From Atopobiaceae bacterium UBA1367 (GTDB lineage: Bacteria > Actinomycetota > Coriobacteriia > Coriobacteriales > Atopobiaceae), in contig DBRN01000007.1 in assembly GCA_002305995.1 (NCBI GenBank), positions 61,027-122,468 of the forward strand: 61,442 nt of DNA, given 5' to 3'. The notes under the pieces were generated by a model. The model was not told the DNA's origin, ran no database searches, and saw only the letters and a program-made list of their open reading frames with translations. The position numbers and the translations under genes were made by a program. Positions 16,557 through 24,911 of this stretch are shown piece by piece. Within the stretch, counting starts at the first letter, position 1. Every line of letters starts with the position of its first letter.

Positions 16557-17804
16557 ATGCCCCACGCACACGACAGCAGAAACATGGCAGCGAGGCATCC
16601 GCGCAAGGCCAGCACAGGCGCATCGGCGCATCCGGCAAGCCAGGGCGACGACAGCGCCCAGGCGCGCAAGGGCGCGCTCTTCCTCGGCGCTGTGGTCATC
16701 GCCTACATCGTGTTCCTGGTGGCCACGGGCCAGATGGCCACGTTCCTTGAGGCCCTCTCCCGCGTGGACACCAGCTGGATCGCCGGTGCCGCCATCTGCT
16801 ATGCCCTTTACTTCCTCTTCGGGGTGGTCGCCTATGGGATCGCCGTCTACCTCGACCACGACTCCCCGGTGGGCGTCCGTGACCTCATGAGCGTCGAGGC
16901 CTCGGGCGTGTTCTTCGGCAACCTCACGCCCATGATGGCCGGCGCCGTGCCGTCGCAGATCTATCGCCTCACGCGCACGGGGCTCGACGTGGGTGAGGCG
17001 AGCGCCACGCAGTTCACGCGCTTCATCGTGTTTCAGCTGGCGGTGGTGCTCTTCGCCGCCCTGATGCTCGCGGCAAAGCTGCGCTTCTTTTTCGAGGCCT
17101 ACGGCAACATCGTGGTGCTCAACCTCGTGGTCTTCGGCGTCCACCTCGTCCAGTGTGTCGGCCTGTTCGTGATCTGCCTCTGCCCGGGCGTGGTCATGCG
17201 CTTTGGCAACTGGGCCATCGAGCTCCTCTCGCGCCGCTCGTGGCTCAAGGATCGCGAGCGCTGGGACGAGATGGTCAACGTGCAGGTGCTGGAGTTCTCC
17301 GGGGCCTTCAAGCGTGCCGCGCAGGATCTGCCGTCGATGGGGCTCACGCTGCTGGTGACCATGGCCCAGCTGGCGAGCCTGTACATGATCCCGTGGTTCG
17401 TGCTCAACGCCTTTGGCAAGCAGGGCGACTTCCTCGAGTGCCTGGCTGCGGGGTCGATGGTGCAGATGGTGGCGTCCGCCGTGCCGCTGCCGGGTGGCAC
17501 CGGCGGCGCTGAGGGCGGCTTCGTGATGTTCTACCGCCACATGTTTGGCCCTGCCACCTCAGCGGGCTTTCTCGTATGGCGCATCGTGACCTTCTTTGCG
17601 CCCACGATCATCGCGGCCCCACTGCTCGGGCTCTCCACGCGCAATCGCACGACGAGCATCTACCATCGCGTGCGGCGCATCAGGCGCCGCCTGGGCGCGA
17701 TGGTGGGCAACTTGCCCCTCAAGCCTCGCGGTGCCTCGAGTCGTTCGATCAGCCTCAGCGGCAAGGCGGCCAAGAGGAAGGCCAGCCACCACTCGCGCCG
17801 CTAG
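16557..17804 (+). CDS. Lysylphosphatidylglycerol synthase transmembrane (flippase-like) family protein
   Basis: A 415-residue integral membrane protein with seven to eight hydrophobic segments, of the UPF0104/LPG-synthase-TM family (MprF N-terminal and AglD-like). The hallmark VPLPGGTGGAEGGF near residue 315 and FFGNLTPMMAGAVPSQIYRL are present. There is no catalytic aminoacyltransferase domain, so it is likely a lipid flippase or an unknown lipid-related protein. A ~40-residue polar N-terminus and a basic serine-rich C-terminus are cytoplasmic. The start follows GGAGGAG. Repeat family 2 and array 2 begin just after its stop. Confidence 0.85.
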   Translation: MPHAHDSRNMAARHPRKASTGASAHPASQGDDSAQARKGALFLGAVVIAYIVFLVATGQMATFLEALSRVDTSWIAGAAICYALYFLFGVVAYGIAVYLDHDSPVGVRDLMSVEASGVFFGNLTPMMAGAVPSQIYRLTRTGLDVGEASATQFTRFIVFQLAVVLFAALMLAAKLRFFFEAYGNIVVLNLVVFGVHLVQCVGLFVICLCPGVVMRFGNWAIELLSRRSWLKDRERWDEMVNVQVLEFSGAFKRAAQDLPSMGLTLLVTMAQLASLYMIPWFVLNAFGKQGDFLECLAAGSMVQMVASAVPLPGGTGGAEGGFVMFYRHMFGPATSAGFLVWRIVTFFAPTIIAAPLLGLSTRNRTTSIYHRVRRIRRRLGAMVGNLPLKPRGASSRSISLSGKAAKRKASHHSRR

Positions 17805-17816
17805 CACGGCTGGCGA

Positions 17817-17936
17817 GCACGAAAGGGACGGGGTTTTTCGTGCTGGTGCCAGGGCAGGGACCCGAAAGGGACGGGGGTTTTCGTGCTGGGCCAAGGCCCG
17901 GACCCGAAAGGGACGGGGAAGTATGTGCTCTGGTGC
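17817..17936 (+). repeat. Repeat family 2: three GAAAGGGACGGGG units, ~42-bp period
   Basis: The core GAAAGGGACGGGG begins at 17821, 17864 and 17906, spaced 43 and 42 bp. The first two continue into TTTTTCGTGCTGG or TTTTCGTGCTGG. In the first, AGCACGAAA and TTTCGTGCT form a hairpin that could end transcription of the flippase-like gene. The block leads directly into array 2, so two unrelated sequence families share a period and a location. Confidence 0.75.
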
Positions 17937-17951
17937 TGCCGCGCCGGGGGC

Positions 17952-18239
17952 GGAAAGGAAAAACCCGAGTTGTGCGGACCAGGCCCTGATCCCGGAAAGA
18001 AAAAGACCGAGTTGTGCGAGACGTGGCCCTTCACCGGAAAGCTTTTTCCTGACTTGTGACCCCATCCTCCCGCACAACTCGGCGTTTTCCTTTCCAGCAG
18101 AGGGGCAGATCCCGCACAACTCGTTGTTTTCCTTTCCAGCGGGAGAGCACAGTGCGCACAACTCCGGCTTTTCCTTTCCGGTGAACCTGCGCGCCGCGCA
18201 CAACTCGGGCTTTTCCTTTCCGGCGGGAAGGACTGGTCC
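17952..18239. repeat. 42-bp phased repeat array 2 with core
   Basis: Left-oriented units (GGAAAG...GTTGTGC) start at 17952 and 17994; the core unit at 18036-18059 has CTTTTTCC in place of the A-tract and ends TTGTGA, followed by the 12-base linker CCCCATCCTCCC; right-oriented units start at 18072, 18114, 18156 and 18198. All spacings are 42 except core-to-right, which is 36. The spacer after the first unit (GGACCAGGCCCTGATCCC) recurs in array 3 with one change. The gap runs from 17805 to 18460; beyond the repeats only about 220 bases remain, in which I see a TTGACA at 18357 without a clear -10. Confidence 0.92.
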
Positions 18240-18460
18240 GCACAGGCACAGGCTGAGCAGCGTCCCTTCCTCGGCTCCGGCCTACTCCAGGTACCCCTTG
18301 GCTCGGCCCTCACGTAACCCCGCGCTCCCGTTGCCGCCTGCACGTCACGGTCACTTTTGACATCTGATTGGTCGTTCGGCAGACGGTCATGGGGTTCAAA
18401 ACCACACAATGATACGTTTTCCCAAATTGCCCGTGGTTGCCCACTCGGAAGGGGAGCGAC

Positions 18461-18796
18461 ATGAACGATGGCGTTACCTACATCGACATCAACTACAATG
18501 CGGCATGGATCGATCAGGCCCTGCTCGACCTGCAGGGGTTCTCGTGGCTCTACCAGTGGGGCATGTACCTCTTCATACTGGTCACGGTGGGCATCCTCAC
18601 CTGGGTGTTCTTTGACTCCACCGTCAAGAAGAAGGACCAGAAGGCCCTGGTGCCGCGCATCCTGTCGACGATCGGCCTCTTCCTCATCTTCCCGGCATTC
18701 ATCTTCCGCTTCACGGGCAACGCAAACGGTGTGAGCACCCTTGTCCGCCTGGGCGCCGAGCCTGGCACCCCCTACTATCCTGGTTCCATCAACTGA
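18461..18796 (+). CDS. N-terminal membrane part of an FHA-domain protein, cut by an in-frame TGA
   Basis: A 111-residue reading frame with a good binding site (GGAAGGGGAGCGAC) and a clear membrane segment (YLFILVTVGILTWVFFDS) followed by a second (ILSTIGLFLIFPAFIFRF). It ends at TGA 18794-18796 inside YYPGSIN. The same frame then continues without interruption through NVGWLVKGYGPLIAMVAL into the FHA domain that ends at 19381. Replacing TGA by TGG (Trp) gives one 306-residue protein, so this looks like a nonsense mutation or a sequence error in a single gene. It is the first gene of a kinase/phosphatase signalling locus. Confidence 0.7.
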   Translation: MNDGVTYIDINYNAAWIDQALLDLQGFSWLYQWGMYLFILVTVGILTWVFFDSTVKKKDQKALVPRILSTIGLFLIFPAFIFRFTGNANGVSTLVRLGAEPGTPYYPGSIN

Positions 18797-18838
18797 AACG
18801 TCGGCTGGCTCGTCAAGGGCTACGGGCCCCTCATCGCC

Positions 18839-19381
18839 ATGGTGGCCCTCACGGGCGTGATGATCTCGGTGGTTGCCATGGTCGTCTACACCAGCACGGT
18901 GCAGCGCTCCAAGCCCTCCACCGAGTTCGTGAATGCCTTCAACAGCAAGATGTCCGATCTCGAGCGCAAGGTCGACGATGCTAGAACCGGCACCGAGCAG
19001 CCGGCTGCCGCGCAACCCTCCGTCTCCACCTCTACCATCATCGACCGCCCGCCTGTCGCCGCGACCATCATCGACCTTCCCTCGACGGGCGACACGCTCA
19101 CGGTGCGGCCTCGCAGCGGACGCGAGCACACCCACGACCTGCCGGCCCAAGACGTGACCATCGGGCGTGACGCCGCGTGCTTCATCGCCGTGGATGACGG
19201 CAAGGTCTCGGGCACCCACCTGCGCCTGGCGTACAAGGGCGGCACGTGGTTCGCCCTCGACATGAACAGCACCAACGGCACCTACCTCAACGGCCGGAGG
19301 CTCGGTGGCCAGGCCGAGCTCGTCGATGGGGACGTCATCAAGCTCGGCGACACGATGCTGGTGTTCGGCTCGGCTCGCTAG
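18839..19381 (+). CDS. FHA-domain protein (C-terminal part of the TGA-interrupted gene)
   Basis: A 180-residue frame, in phase with the upstream fragment. It holds a membrane helix (MVALTGVMISVVAMVVY), a polar linker and a complete FHA domain: TIGRD, DDGKVSGTHLRL, MNSTNGTYLNGRRL and DGDVIKLGDTMLVFG. FHA domains bind phosphothreonine, so it is a probable target or adaptor of the Ser/Thr kinase at 23.1 kb. The ATG at 18839 has no convincing binding site, which argues that it is the tail of the gene starting at 18461 rather than an independent gene. Confidence 0.78.
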   Translation: MVALTGVMISVVAMVVYTSTVQRSKPSTEFVNAFNSKMSDLERKVDDARTGTEQPAAAQPSVSTSTIIDRPPVAATIIDLPSTGDTLTVRPRSGREHTHDLPAQDVTIGRDAACFIAVDDGKVSGTHLRLAYKGGTWFALDMNSTNGTYLNGRRLGGQAELVDGDVIKLGDTMLVFGSAR

Positions 19382-19393
19382 GCAGGTGTCCCT

Positions 19394-21543
19394 ATGTCCT
19401 CTCGTGACCGGTCTGGTGTCACGTCGCGCATCGTGCGTGCTCGGCGTGCCCTGGGCGCCCGCTGCGCCCCGCCTCTCCGTGTGCCGCTGACCACCCTCCC
19501 GCTTCTCCGTGCCCCGCTGACCATCGCCCCGCCTCTCCGTGTGGCGCTCACCATCCCCCTGCTCCTTGCCCTCGTCCTGGTCGTTGCTTCCAGGGAGGCC
19601 TCTGCCCAGGCGCGCACCGACGTCCCGAGCGTCCTGGTGATCGACTCCTGCCTCGGTGACTACGACCTGTGCGTCCTGCATTGGCTCGGGGAGAACTCGA
19701 AGGTCGTGGCCGAGGATGGCGACACGATGCTGGCCACCGCCGCCGAGGCCGCATGGTGGAAGGAGGGCGGGGGAGCGGACGACGCTCCCGCGACCTTCGT
19801 CCTGGGCACGCCCGCCACCGATGCGACGGTCTCTGCCGAGGATATCGCCTGGGCGCTCGACCGGATTCGTGACACGGGCTCTGAGCCGCGCACCTTTGTG
19901 GTCGCCATGGGCCTGACGGGCCTGCCGCTGCGAGAGTATGCCGAGGACCTCGCTCCCGTCGCGCAGAGCTCTCGGGCCGATCTGGTGGGCATGGCCTTCT
20001 GTGGCACGCCGCACAACGGCTACAGCGCCATGGCCACCTATCCCGAGCTCCCGCTCTGGCAGAGGGCGCTTGCCACCGTGGGTCTCGCCGCGGACGACTT
20101 GGACCCCCAGAGCGCCTATCTCGAGCGCCTGAACGCGGGGAGCTTTCCCAGCGTGACCAAGACGCTGCTGGTGAGCGGAGCGGTGGGCGACCTCGGCTTT
20201 GGCCAGACGGACGGCCTGTGCTGCGAGGCGGACCTCGCGCTGAGCGGCTCGCTCACCACCCAGGCCCAGACGGTGCGGGTGGGTGCGACCGTAGGCCAGT
20301 CCATCAACCTCACGAGCGCATGGGACCGCTTCACCAGCCCCATCGACCATCCCGATCGGGCCGTCGACGACGCGCTCGCCGATCGTCTCTCCGCCATCGC
20401 CGGATACGAGACCTCCGACGAGGTCAAGGAGGCGGTGCGCGCGTTCTATGACGCGTGGTTCGCGGGCGGCACGCCGGTCACCTACAGCGCGCATGCCCTG
20501 CTCCTTGACCTGTCGGGCAGCATGCTCGACGACATCGACGCGGCCGGGAACAAGCTTGCTGCCGGGAAGGAGGCCTCCAAGGAGTACCTGCGTGCCATGC
20601 AGGCGGTGAGCGAGCTTCCCCAGTCCGCCCCCATGGGCGTGTCCGTCATCGGCTTTGCTGAGACGACCACCGACGTGGCCTCCTCCTTCGACAAGGCGTC
20701 GTGCGACGCGGTCGAGGCGGTGCGGCCCGCAGGCGAGACCAACATCGGGTTGGCGCTGGACCGCGCGATCGCGTACCTGGGGGACGCGCCCACGTGTGCG
20801 GACCGCCATGTGCTGCTGCTCTCCGACGGGGCGAGCACGCGAGGCCAGACGGAATCGCAGATCATGACGGGCTCGGTCGCGCAGGCCCAGGCTGCGGGCA
20901 TAGCCATCGACACCATTGGCTTCGGGGACATCGGCGAGTCCGATGCCGGGTTCCTCAAGGGCGTGTCCGAGGCGACGGGCGGCACGTACTACTCGGCGCA
21001 GGACACCTATGGCCTCAAGTCCGGCTTCCTCGGGTCGTACTACTCGTCGCTGGGCCTGGGTCTCGTGGACGAGGAGGTCGCGCAGGGGTCGCCGGCGACC
21101 GTCTCCATCGGGTCTGCCGACGCGCAGACCACGGCGCTCGAGGTGGGCATCGTCTCCCAGCTCTCGTCGCCACAGGTCGTCGCCCTGCGTGACGGCAAGG
21201 AGCTCGATGCCGCGCAGTACGTCGTCCATGAGGAGTATGGGCTCACTTCCGTGCGGATAGCCAACCCGCGACAAGGCGCATACTCCCTGGCGCTGTCGGG
21301 AGACACGGGCTCGATGCACGTGTTCGCCGTGCGGCAGCGGGGCATCGCCGCCGTGCGGGCCGCGACGCCGGCGGACCAGGACCATGCCCCTACCTCATGG
21401 GAGGATTGGCGGCGGCGCTCATGGCATCGATGGCTGTCGTGGTCGTCCGCACCCTGCGCAGGCGAGCGGCAGGCGAGTCTCCCCGCAAGCGGGCCGCAGG
21501 AGAGGCCTCCGAAACCAACCAGAGGGACAAGGCACGTCCATGA
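19394..21543 (+). pseudogene. VWA-domain surface protein with a probable one-base frameshift near its C-terminus
   Basis: The frame from 19394 encodes a signal or anchor helix (VALTIPLLLALVLVVASREASAQA), a unique ~300-residue domain and a von Willebrand A domain with the MIDAS motif DLSGS and conserved LLLSDGAST. After DHAP at about 21392 the frame turns into low-quality sequence and runs to 21577, overlapping the next gene. Another frame from the same point reads YLMGGLAAALMASMAVVVV, a membrane helix with a basic tail, and stops at 21541-21543, overlapping the phosphatase ATG by 3 bases. One extra C in the CCCC run at 21386-21389 would restore this. Either a real frameshift or a homopolymer error is possible. 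It would be an extracytoplasmic, membrane-anchored partner of the kinase system. Confidence 0.75.
19471..19560 (+). repeat. Three 30-bp tandem repeats in the VWA gene start
   Basis: Three 30-base units (19471-19500, 19501-19530, 19531-19560) each encode a ten-residue version of PLRVPLTTLP. They lie between a basic N-terminus and the hydrophobic signal helix, lengthening the cytoplasmic lead. Tandem in-frame repeats of this kind can vary in number between strains. Confidence 0.8.
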
Positions 21544-23126
21544 GCCTAGGGGGGTTTACGGCACAGGGCCCACGTGAGACGAACGAGGATGCCTTCTATG
21601 TGCGCGACTTCTCGGATGTCAGCTCGTTCGCAGGGGGGATCATCGGGTTTGTGATGGTCACCGATGGAATGGGTGGCTATCAGGGTGGCGACGTCGCGAG
21701 TGGGCTGGCGGTGGCGTGTGCCGAGAGCTACGTGGGACAGCTGCTGCAGATGGCCGAGGGCAACCGGGTCGAGCTCGATGCCAGGCTCGCGCTGGCGGAG
21801 ATTGCCCGCAACGCGCATGAGGCCATCCTCGCCGAGACTGCCAAGCGCGGCAACGCGCGCATGGGCGCCACGTTCGTGGGGGCCTTCCTCAGCCCTTCGC
21901 ACGCCTGGGTGGGGCATATCGGCGACAGCAGGGCCTACCTTGTGCGTGACGGCCTCGCCACGCAACTCACCGAGGACCACTCCAAGGTGGGCAGGATGTT
22001 CAGTCGCGGCGCCCTCACCGAGGAGGAGGCGCAGAGCCACCCCGAACGCAACCGCATCGAGCGGGCGCTGGGATTCAGTGACGGCGACCCCGAGATCGAC
22101 GAGGTCGACCTCGCACCCGGCGATGCGCTGCTGCTGTGCAGCGATGGGGTGCACACCGTCCTGGACGCCTCGACGCTGGGCGGCTGCGTGGAACGGGCGG
22201 CCGACGCCGAGGGCGCCGCACGACGCGCTGTCAGGCTCGCGCTCTCGCGTGGCACCGATGACAACGCGACGGCCGTCGTCGCGCGCGCCGTCAGGCCGTC
22301 CCCTCGCGGGAGACGTGCGGGGACCCTTGCGCACGCGGTGCCCATGTTGAGGGCGGTAGGGGGGAGGAGGGCCTCTCGTTCCGCACGAGGCGTGCGCGAC
22401 GCACGCGAGCGGCGGCCGCGCGCCAGTCGATCGCCGAGACGGCCCCTCTGGCCCCTCGTGGCCCCTTGGCTCGTGCTCGTGGCGCTCGTCGGCGCGCTTG
22501 TCGCATGCGTGCGCGCGTCTCTCCCGCAGCGATGGCCCGCGGTGGCTGCCTCCGCGCAACGGACGGGCGTCCGCGAGGAGGGCGGATCGGCCCCTGCGCC
22601 CGAGACCGAGACCGAGGTAACCCTCGCTCCCAAGACCGAAGCGGCTCCCGCATCCGAGGCCGAGCCAGCCCCTGCGCCCGAGACCGAAGCAACCCCCGCT
22701 CCCGGAGCCGCAGCAGCCCTCGCTCCCGAGGCCGGACAACAGGTGTACCGGCTTCCCGAGGGCGTGGAGCTCAAGTACGTCGACGAGACCGGCTTGGCCC
22801 AAAGGTTCAACAGAGAACCCCTCGACCTAGGCGTGGCACCGCACCTTTTGGCCGGCGCGAGCGTGACGGCACGTGTGGAGAGCGAACCGTATAGGCGCAT
22901 CGACAAGAGCTACCAGATGCTCTCGGACAGCTATCTCGAAGACCTCATGCGTGACGTCTCCCGTCGTCGCGATGGTGCCGAGACCTTTGACACAGGACTC
23001 TCCAGGGTCATCGACGCCGACGAGTACCTCATGCTCGTGGACGCCCTGGCGACGAAGCAGGATCAGGAAGGGTTGCGCGCGCGGGTGGCACACCTTGTCG
23101 TGGACACCCTCACGACGGAATCGTAG
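21540..23126 (+). CDS. Membrane-anchored PP2C-type Ser/Thr phosphatase
   Basis: A 528-residue protein. Residues 1 to about 245 form a PP2C phosphatase with the metal-binding motifs TNEDAF, VTDGMGGYQGG, GHIGDSRAYL, LTEDHS, LLCSDGVHTVL and GTDDNATAVV. A basic segment and a membrane helix (APWLVLVALVGALVACVRA, about 300-320) follow, then an extracytoplasmic Ala/Pro/Glu/Thr repeat and a ~120-residue C-terminal domain of unknown type. It removes phosphate from Ser/Thr targets of the neighbouring kinase. The ATG overlaps the restored stop of the VWA gene, implying translational coupling. The extracellular tail on a PP2C is unusual. Confidence 0.92.
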   Translation: MSLGGFTAQGPRETNEDAFYVRDFSDVSSFAGGIIGFVMVTDGMGGYQGGDVASGLAVACAESYVGQLLQMAEGNRVELDARLALAEIARNAHEAILAETAKRGNARMGATFVGAFLSPSHAWVGHIGDSRAYLVRDGLATQLTEDHSKVGRMFSRGALTEEEAQSHPERNRIERALGFSDGDPEIDEVDLAPGDALLLCSDGVHTVLDASTLGGCVERAADAEGAARRAVRLALSRGTDDNATAVVARAVRPSPRGRRAGTLAHAVPMLRAVGGRRASRSARGVRDARERRPRASRSPRRPLWPLVAPWLVLVALVGALVACVRASLPQRWPAVAASAQRTGVREEGGSAPAPETETEVTLAPKTEAAPASEAEPAPAPETEATPAPGAAAALAPEAGQQVYRLPEGVELKYVDETGLAQRFNREPLDLGVAPHLLAGASVTARVESEPYRRIDKSYQMLSDSYLEDLMRDVSRRRDGAETFDTGLSRVIDADEYLMLVDALATKQDQEGLRARVAHLVVDTLTTES

Positions 23127-23140
23127 GAGGACTGACCAGG

Positions 23141-24814
23141 ATGGCAACCAACGACAAGATCGGCCCCTACGAGCTGCGCGAGGAGCTCGGCCGTGGCGCC
23201 ATGGCGCGCGTGTGGCGCGCATGGGACCCCAACCTCGCGCGCGAGGTCGCCATCAAGGAGCCCCTGTTTGACCCGCAGCTTCCCGAGGCGGTGCACGAGG
23301 AGATGGGCAGGCGCTTCGTAGGCGAGGGACGTGCGGCGGCGAGGCTCTCGCATCCCGGCATCGTCACCATCTACGCAGCCGACGTGTGGGACGATCGTCC
23401 CGCCATCGTGATGGAGCTCATCGGTGGGGAGACGCTGGCCTCGCGCCTGTCTCGCGGACCCATGGCCCCCTCCGAGGCCCTCTCCGTCCTCGACCAGCTG
23501 CTTGACGCTGCCGGCTATGCTCACGCGCAGGGCGTCGTGCATCGGGACATCAAGCCCGACAACATCTTCGTCGAGCCCTCCGGTCGCGTGAAGCTCGCGG
23601 ACTTTGGCATCGCTCGCGTGGACGGATCCGTGGGCACCATGGGAACCGTCGTGGGCGCGGTCCTGGGAACGCCTGGCTACATGTCACCCGAGCAGGCGAC
23701 GGGTGGCAACGTGGACGCCCGCTCCGACCTCTTCTCGATAGGCGTCGTCTCCTACGAGACGCTTACCGGTGACAATCCCTTTGGCGCCGGCCTGGGGACC
23801 GATGCCACGACGCTCATCTATCGCATCGTGCACGAGCCAGCTCCCGAGCTGCCGCTCTCCTCCCTGGAAGGGCTTCCTGACGAGCTGCGTGCCGCCATCA
23901 TGTGCGCCCTCTGCAAGGATCCCGCCGGCCGTCCCCAGACGGCGGAGGAGTTTCGTGCCATGCTGCGCGGGCAGGCCACTCCACCTGCGCGCCCGACATC
24001 GGTCGGACAGCCCGTCAGCCCCTCCGCACATTCGCTTCCGCGATGGCTGCCCTATGCGATCGTCACGGGGGTGGCCCTCTGCCTCTCGGGCCTCATCCTT
24101 CTCTCCGCGCTGGGAGGCGGGGGGTCCGCCTCCGGTGGCTCGGTCGTGACGCAGCAGCCTGACGCCAGCATCGCTGTCGACCACGCGCTCTCTCCCTATT
24201 ACCTTGCCGTGAGCGACGGCAAGGTCGCCATCTTCTCCAACAGCTCCGCCACGCCCTACGAGGTGACCGACGTGGAGGTGTCTGACCTCGGGGCCGCATC
24301 CGCAGCCGAGCTTGATGCCCGCGTGCCCGCGGCCTCGATCGAGGAGGCCCTCGAGCTTGTCTCGTCGTATCGCAGCGAGGCCGAGGAGGCACGCATCGCC
24401 CGCGAGGACGCCGAGGCGCTGTATGCCATGGAAGCGGAGGACATGGTGGCAGAGGATGACTCCATCGTGGATGTCAGCATCATGGGTGCCGACGGAACCA
24501 CGCGCACCGCGACCATCCGTCGCCAGGGCTCCTCCGAGCGCGTCTTTCCCGACTCCAACTTCAGTTATCTCTCGGAGGGCGAGGTTGCCGCGCTGTCCGA
24601 TGCCGAGCGCTGCATAGCGTGGAACGAGATCATCGCCGCCTCCAACGGCTACGCGTTCAAGAACAGCGACCTGGCTGACTACTTTGCCAGCTGCAGCTGG
24701 TATTTCTGCGATCCTTATGCCAGCGGCGAGGGCGTCCTCACCGACGAGGCCCGCGCCAATGTCGACCTGCTCAAGTCGTACACCGATGACTGGTGGCTCC
24801 ACTTGGCCACGTAA
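23141..24814 (+). CDS. Transmembrane Ser/Thr protein kinase with C-terminal YARHG-like domain
   Basis: A 557-residue Hanks-type kinase. The glycine loop ELGRGAMARVWRA, Lys39 (VAIKE), catalytic Asp136 (VVHRDIKPDN) and DFG at 154-156 are all present, and GTPGYMSPEQ is the activation-loop end. A membrane helix (YAIVTGVALCLSGLILLSAL) lies near residue 310. The extracytoplasmic part ends in NSDLADYFASCSWYFCDPY and LTDEARANVDLLKSY, matching the YARHG domain pattern rather than PASTA repeats, so the sensed ligand probably differs from peptidoglycan fragments. It is the last gene of the FHA-VWA-PP2C-kinase locus, 14 bases after the phosphatase. Confidence 0.93.
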   Translation: MATNDKIGPYELREELGRGAMARVWRAWDPNLAREVAIKEPLFDPQLPEAVHEEMGRRFVGEGRAAARLSHPGIVTIYAADVWDDRPAIVMELIGGETLASRLSRGPMAPSEALSVLDQLLDAAGYAHAQGVVHRDIKPDNIFVEPSGRVKLADFGIARVDGSVGTMGTVVGAVLGTPGYMSPEQATGGNVDARSDLFSIGVVSYETLTGDNPFGAGLGTDATTLIYRIVHEPAPELPLSSLEGLPDELRAAIMCALCKDPAGRPQTAEEFRAMLRGQATPPARPTSVGQPVSPSAHSLPRWLPYAIVTGVALCLSGLILLSALGGGGSASGGSVVTQQPDASIAVDHALSPYYLAVSDGKVAIFSNSSATPYEVTDVEVSDLGAASAAELDARVPAASIEEALELVSSYRSEAEEARIAREDAEALYAMEAEDMVAEDDSIVDVSIMGADGTTRTATIRRQGSSERVFPDSNFSYLSEGEVAALSDAERCIAWNEIIAASNGYAFKNSDLADYFASCSWYFCDPYASGEGVLTDEARANVDLLKSYTDDWWLHLAT

Positions 24815-24818
24815 ACGA

Positions 24819-24862
24819 GCACGAAACGGCACGAAAGGGACGGGGGTTTTCGTGCTGGTGCC
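24819..24862. terminator. Family-2 repeat hairpin after the kinase gene
   Basis: GCACGAAA (24829-24836) and TTTCGTGC (24848-24855) pair around GGGACGGGGG. It is the same sequence as repeat family 2 at 17.8 kb and lies between the convergent kinase and serine hydrolase genes, so it may act as a bidirectional terminator. No long T-run follows on the plus strand. Confidence 0.5.
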
Positions 24863-24911
24863 GCCAGCACATGCTGAGCCCGCGCCCACCGCTGGCCCAG
24901 CACCGCCGCCC

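Noticed and set aside
17952..18239. CRISPR array
   Set aside because: Units invert within each array, spacers are only 18 bases, several spacers are shared between arrays and strands, and no cas genes are present.
17596..18360. Coding sequence for a repetitive His-Asn-Ser-Gly-Phe-Ser-Phe-Pro protein
   Set aside because: The 42-bp period keeps frames open on both strands by arithmetic. There is no ribosome binding site, the pattern flips strand in mid-array, and the same repeat recurs in six unrelated gaps.
18794..18796. Selenocysteine codon in the FHA gene
   Set aside because: No convincing SECIS-type hairpin follows, Trp fits the context, and no selenium genes are in the window.
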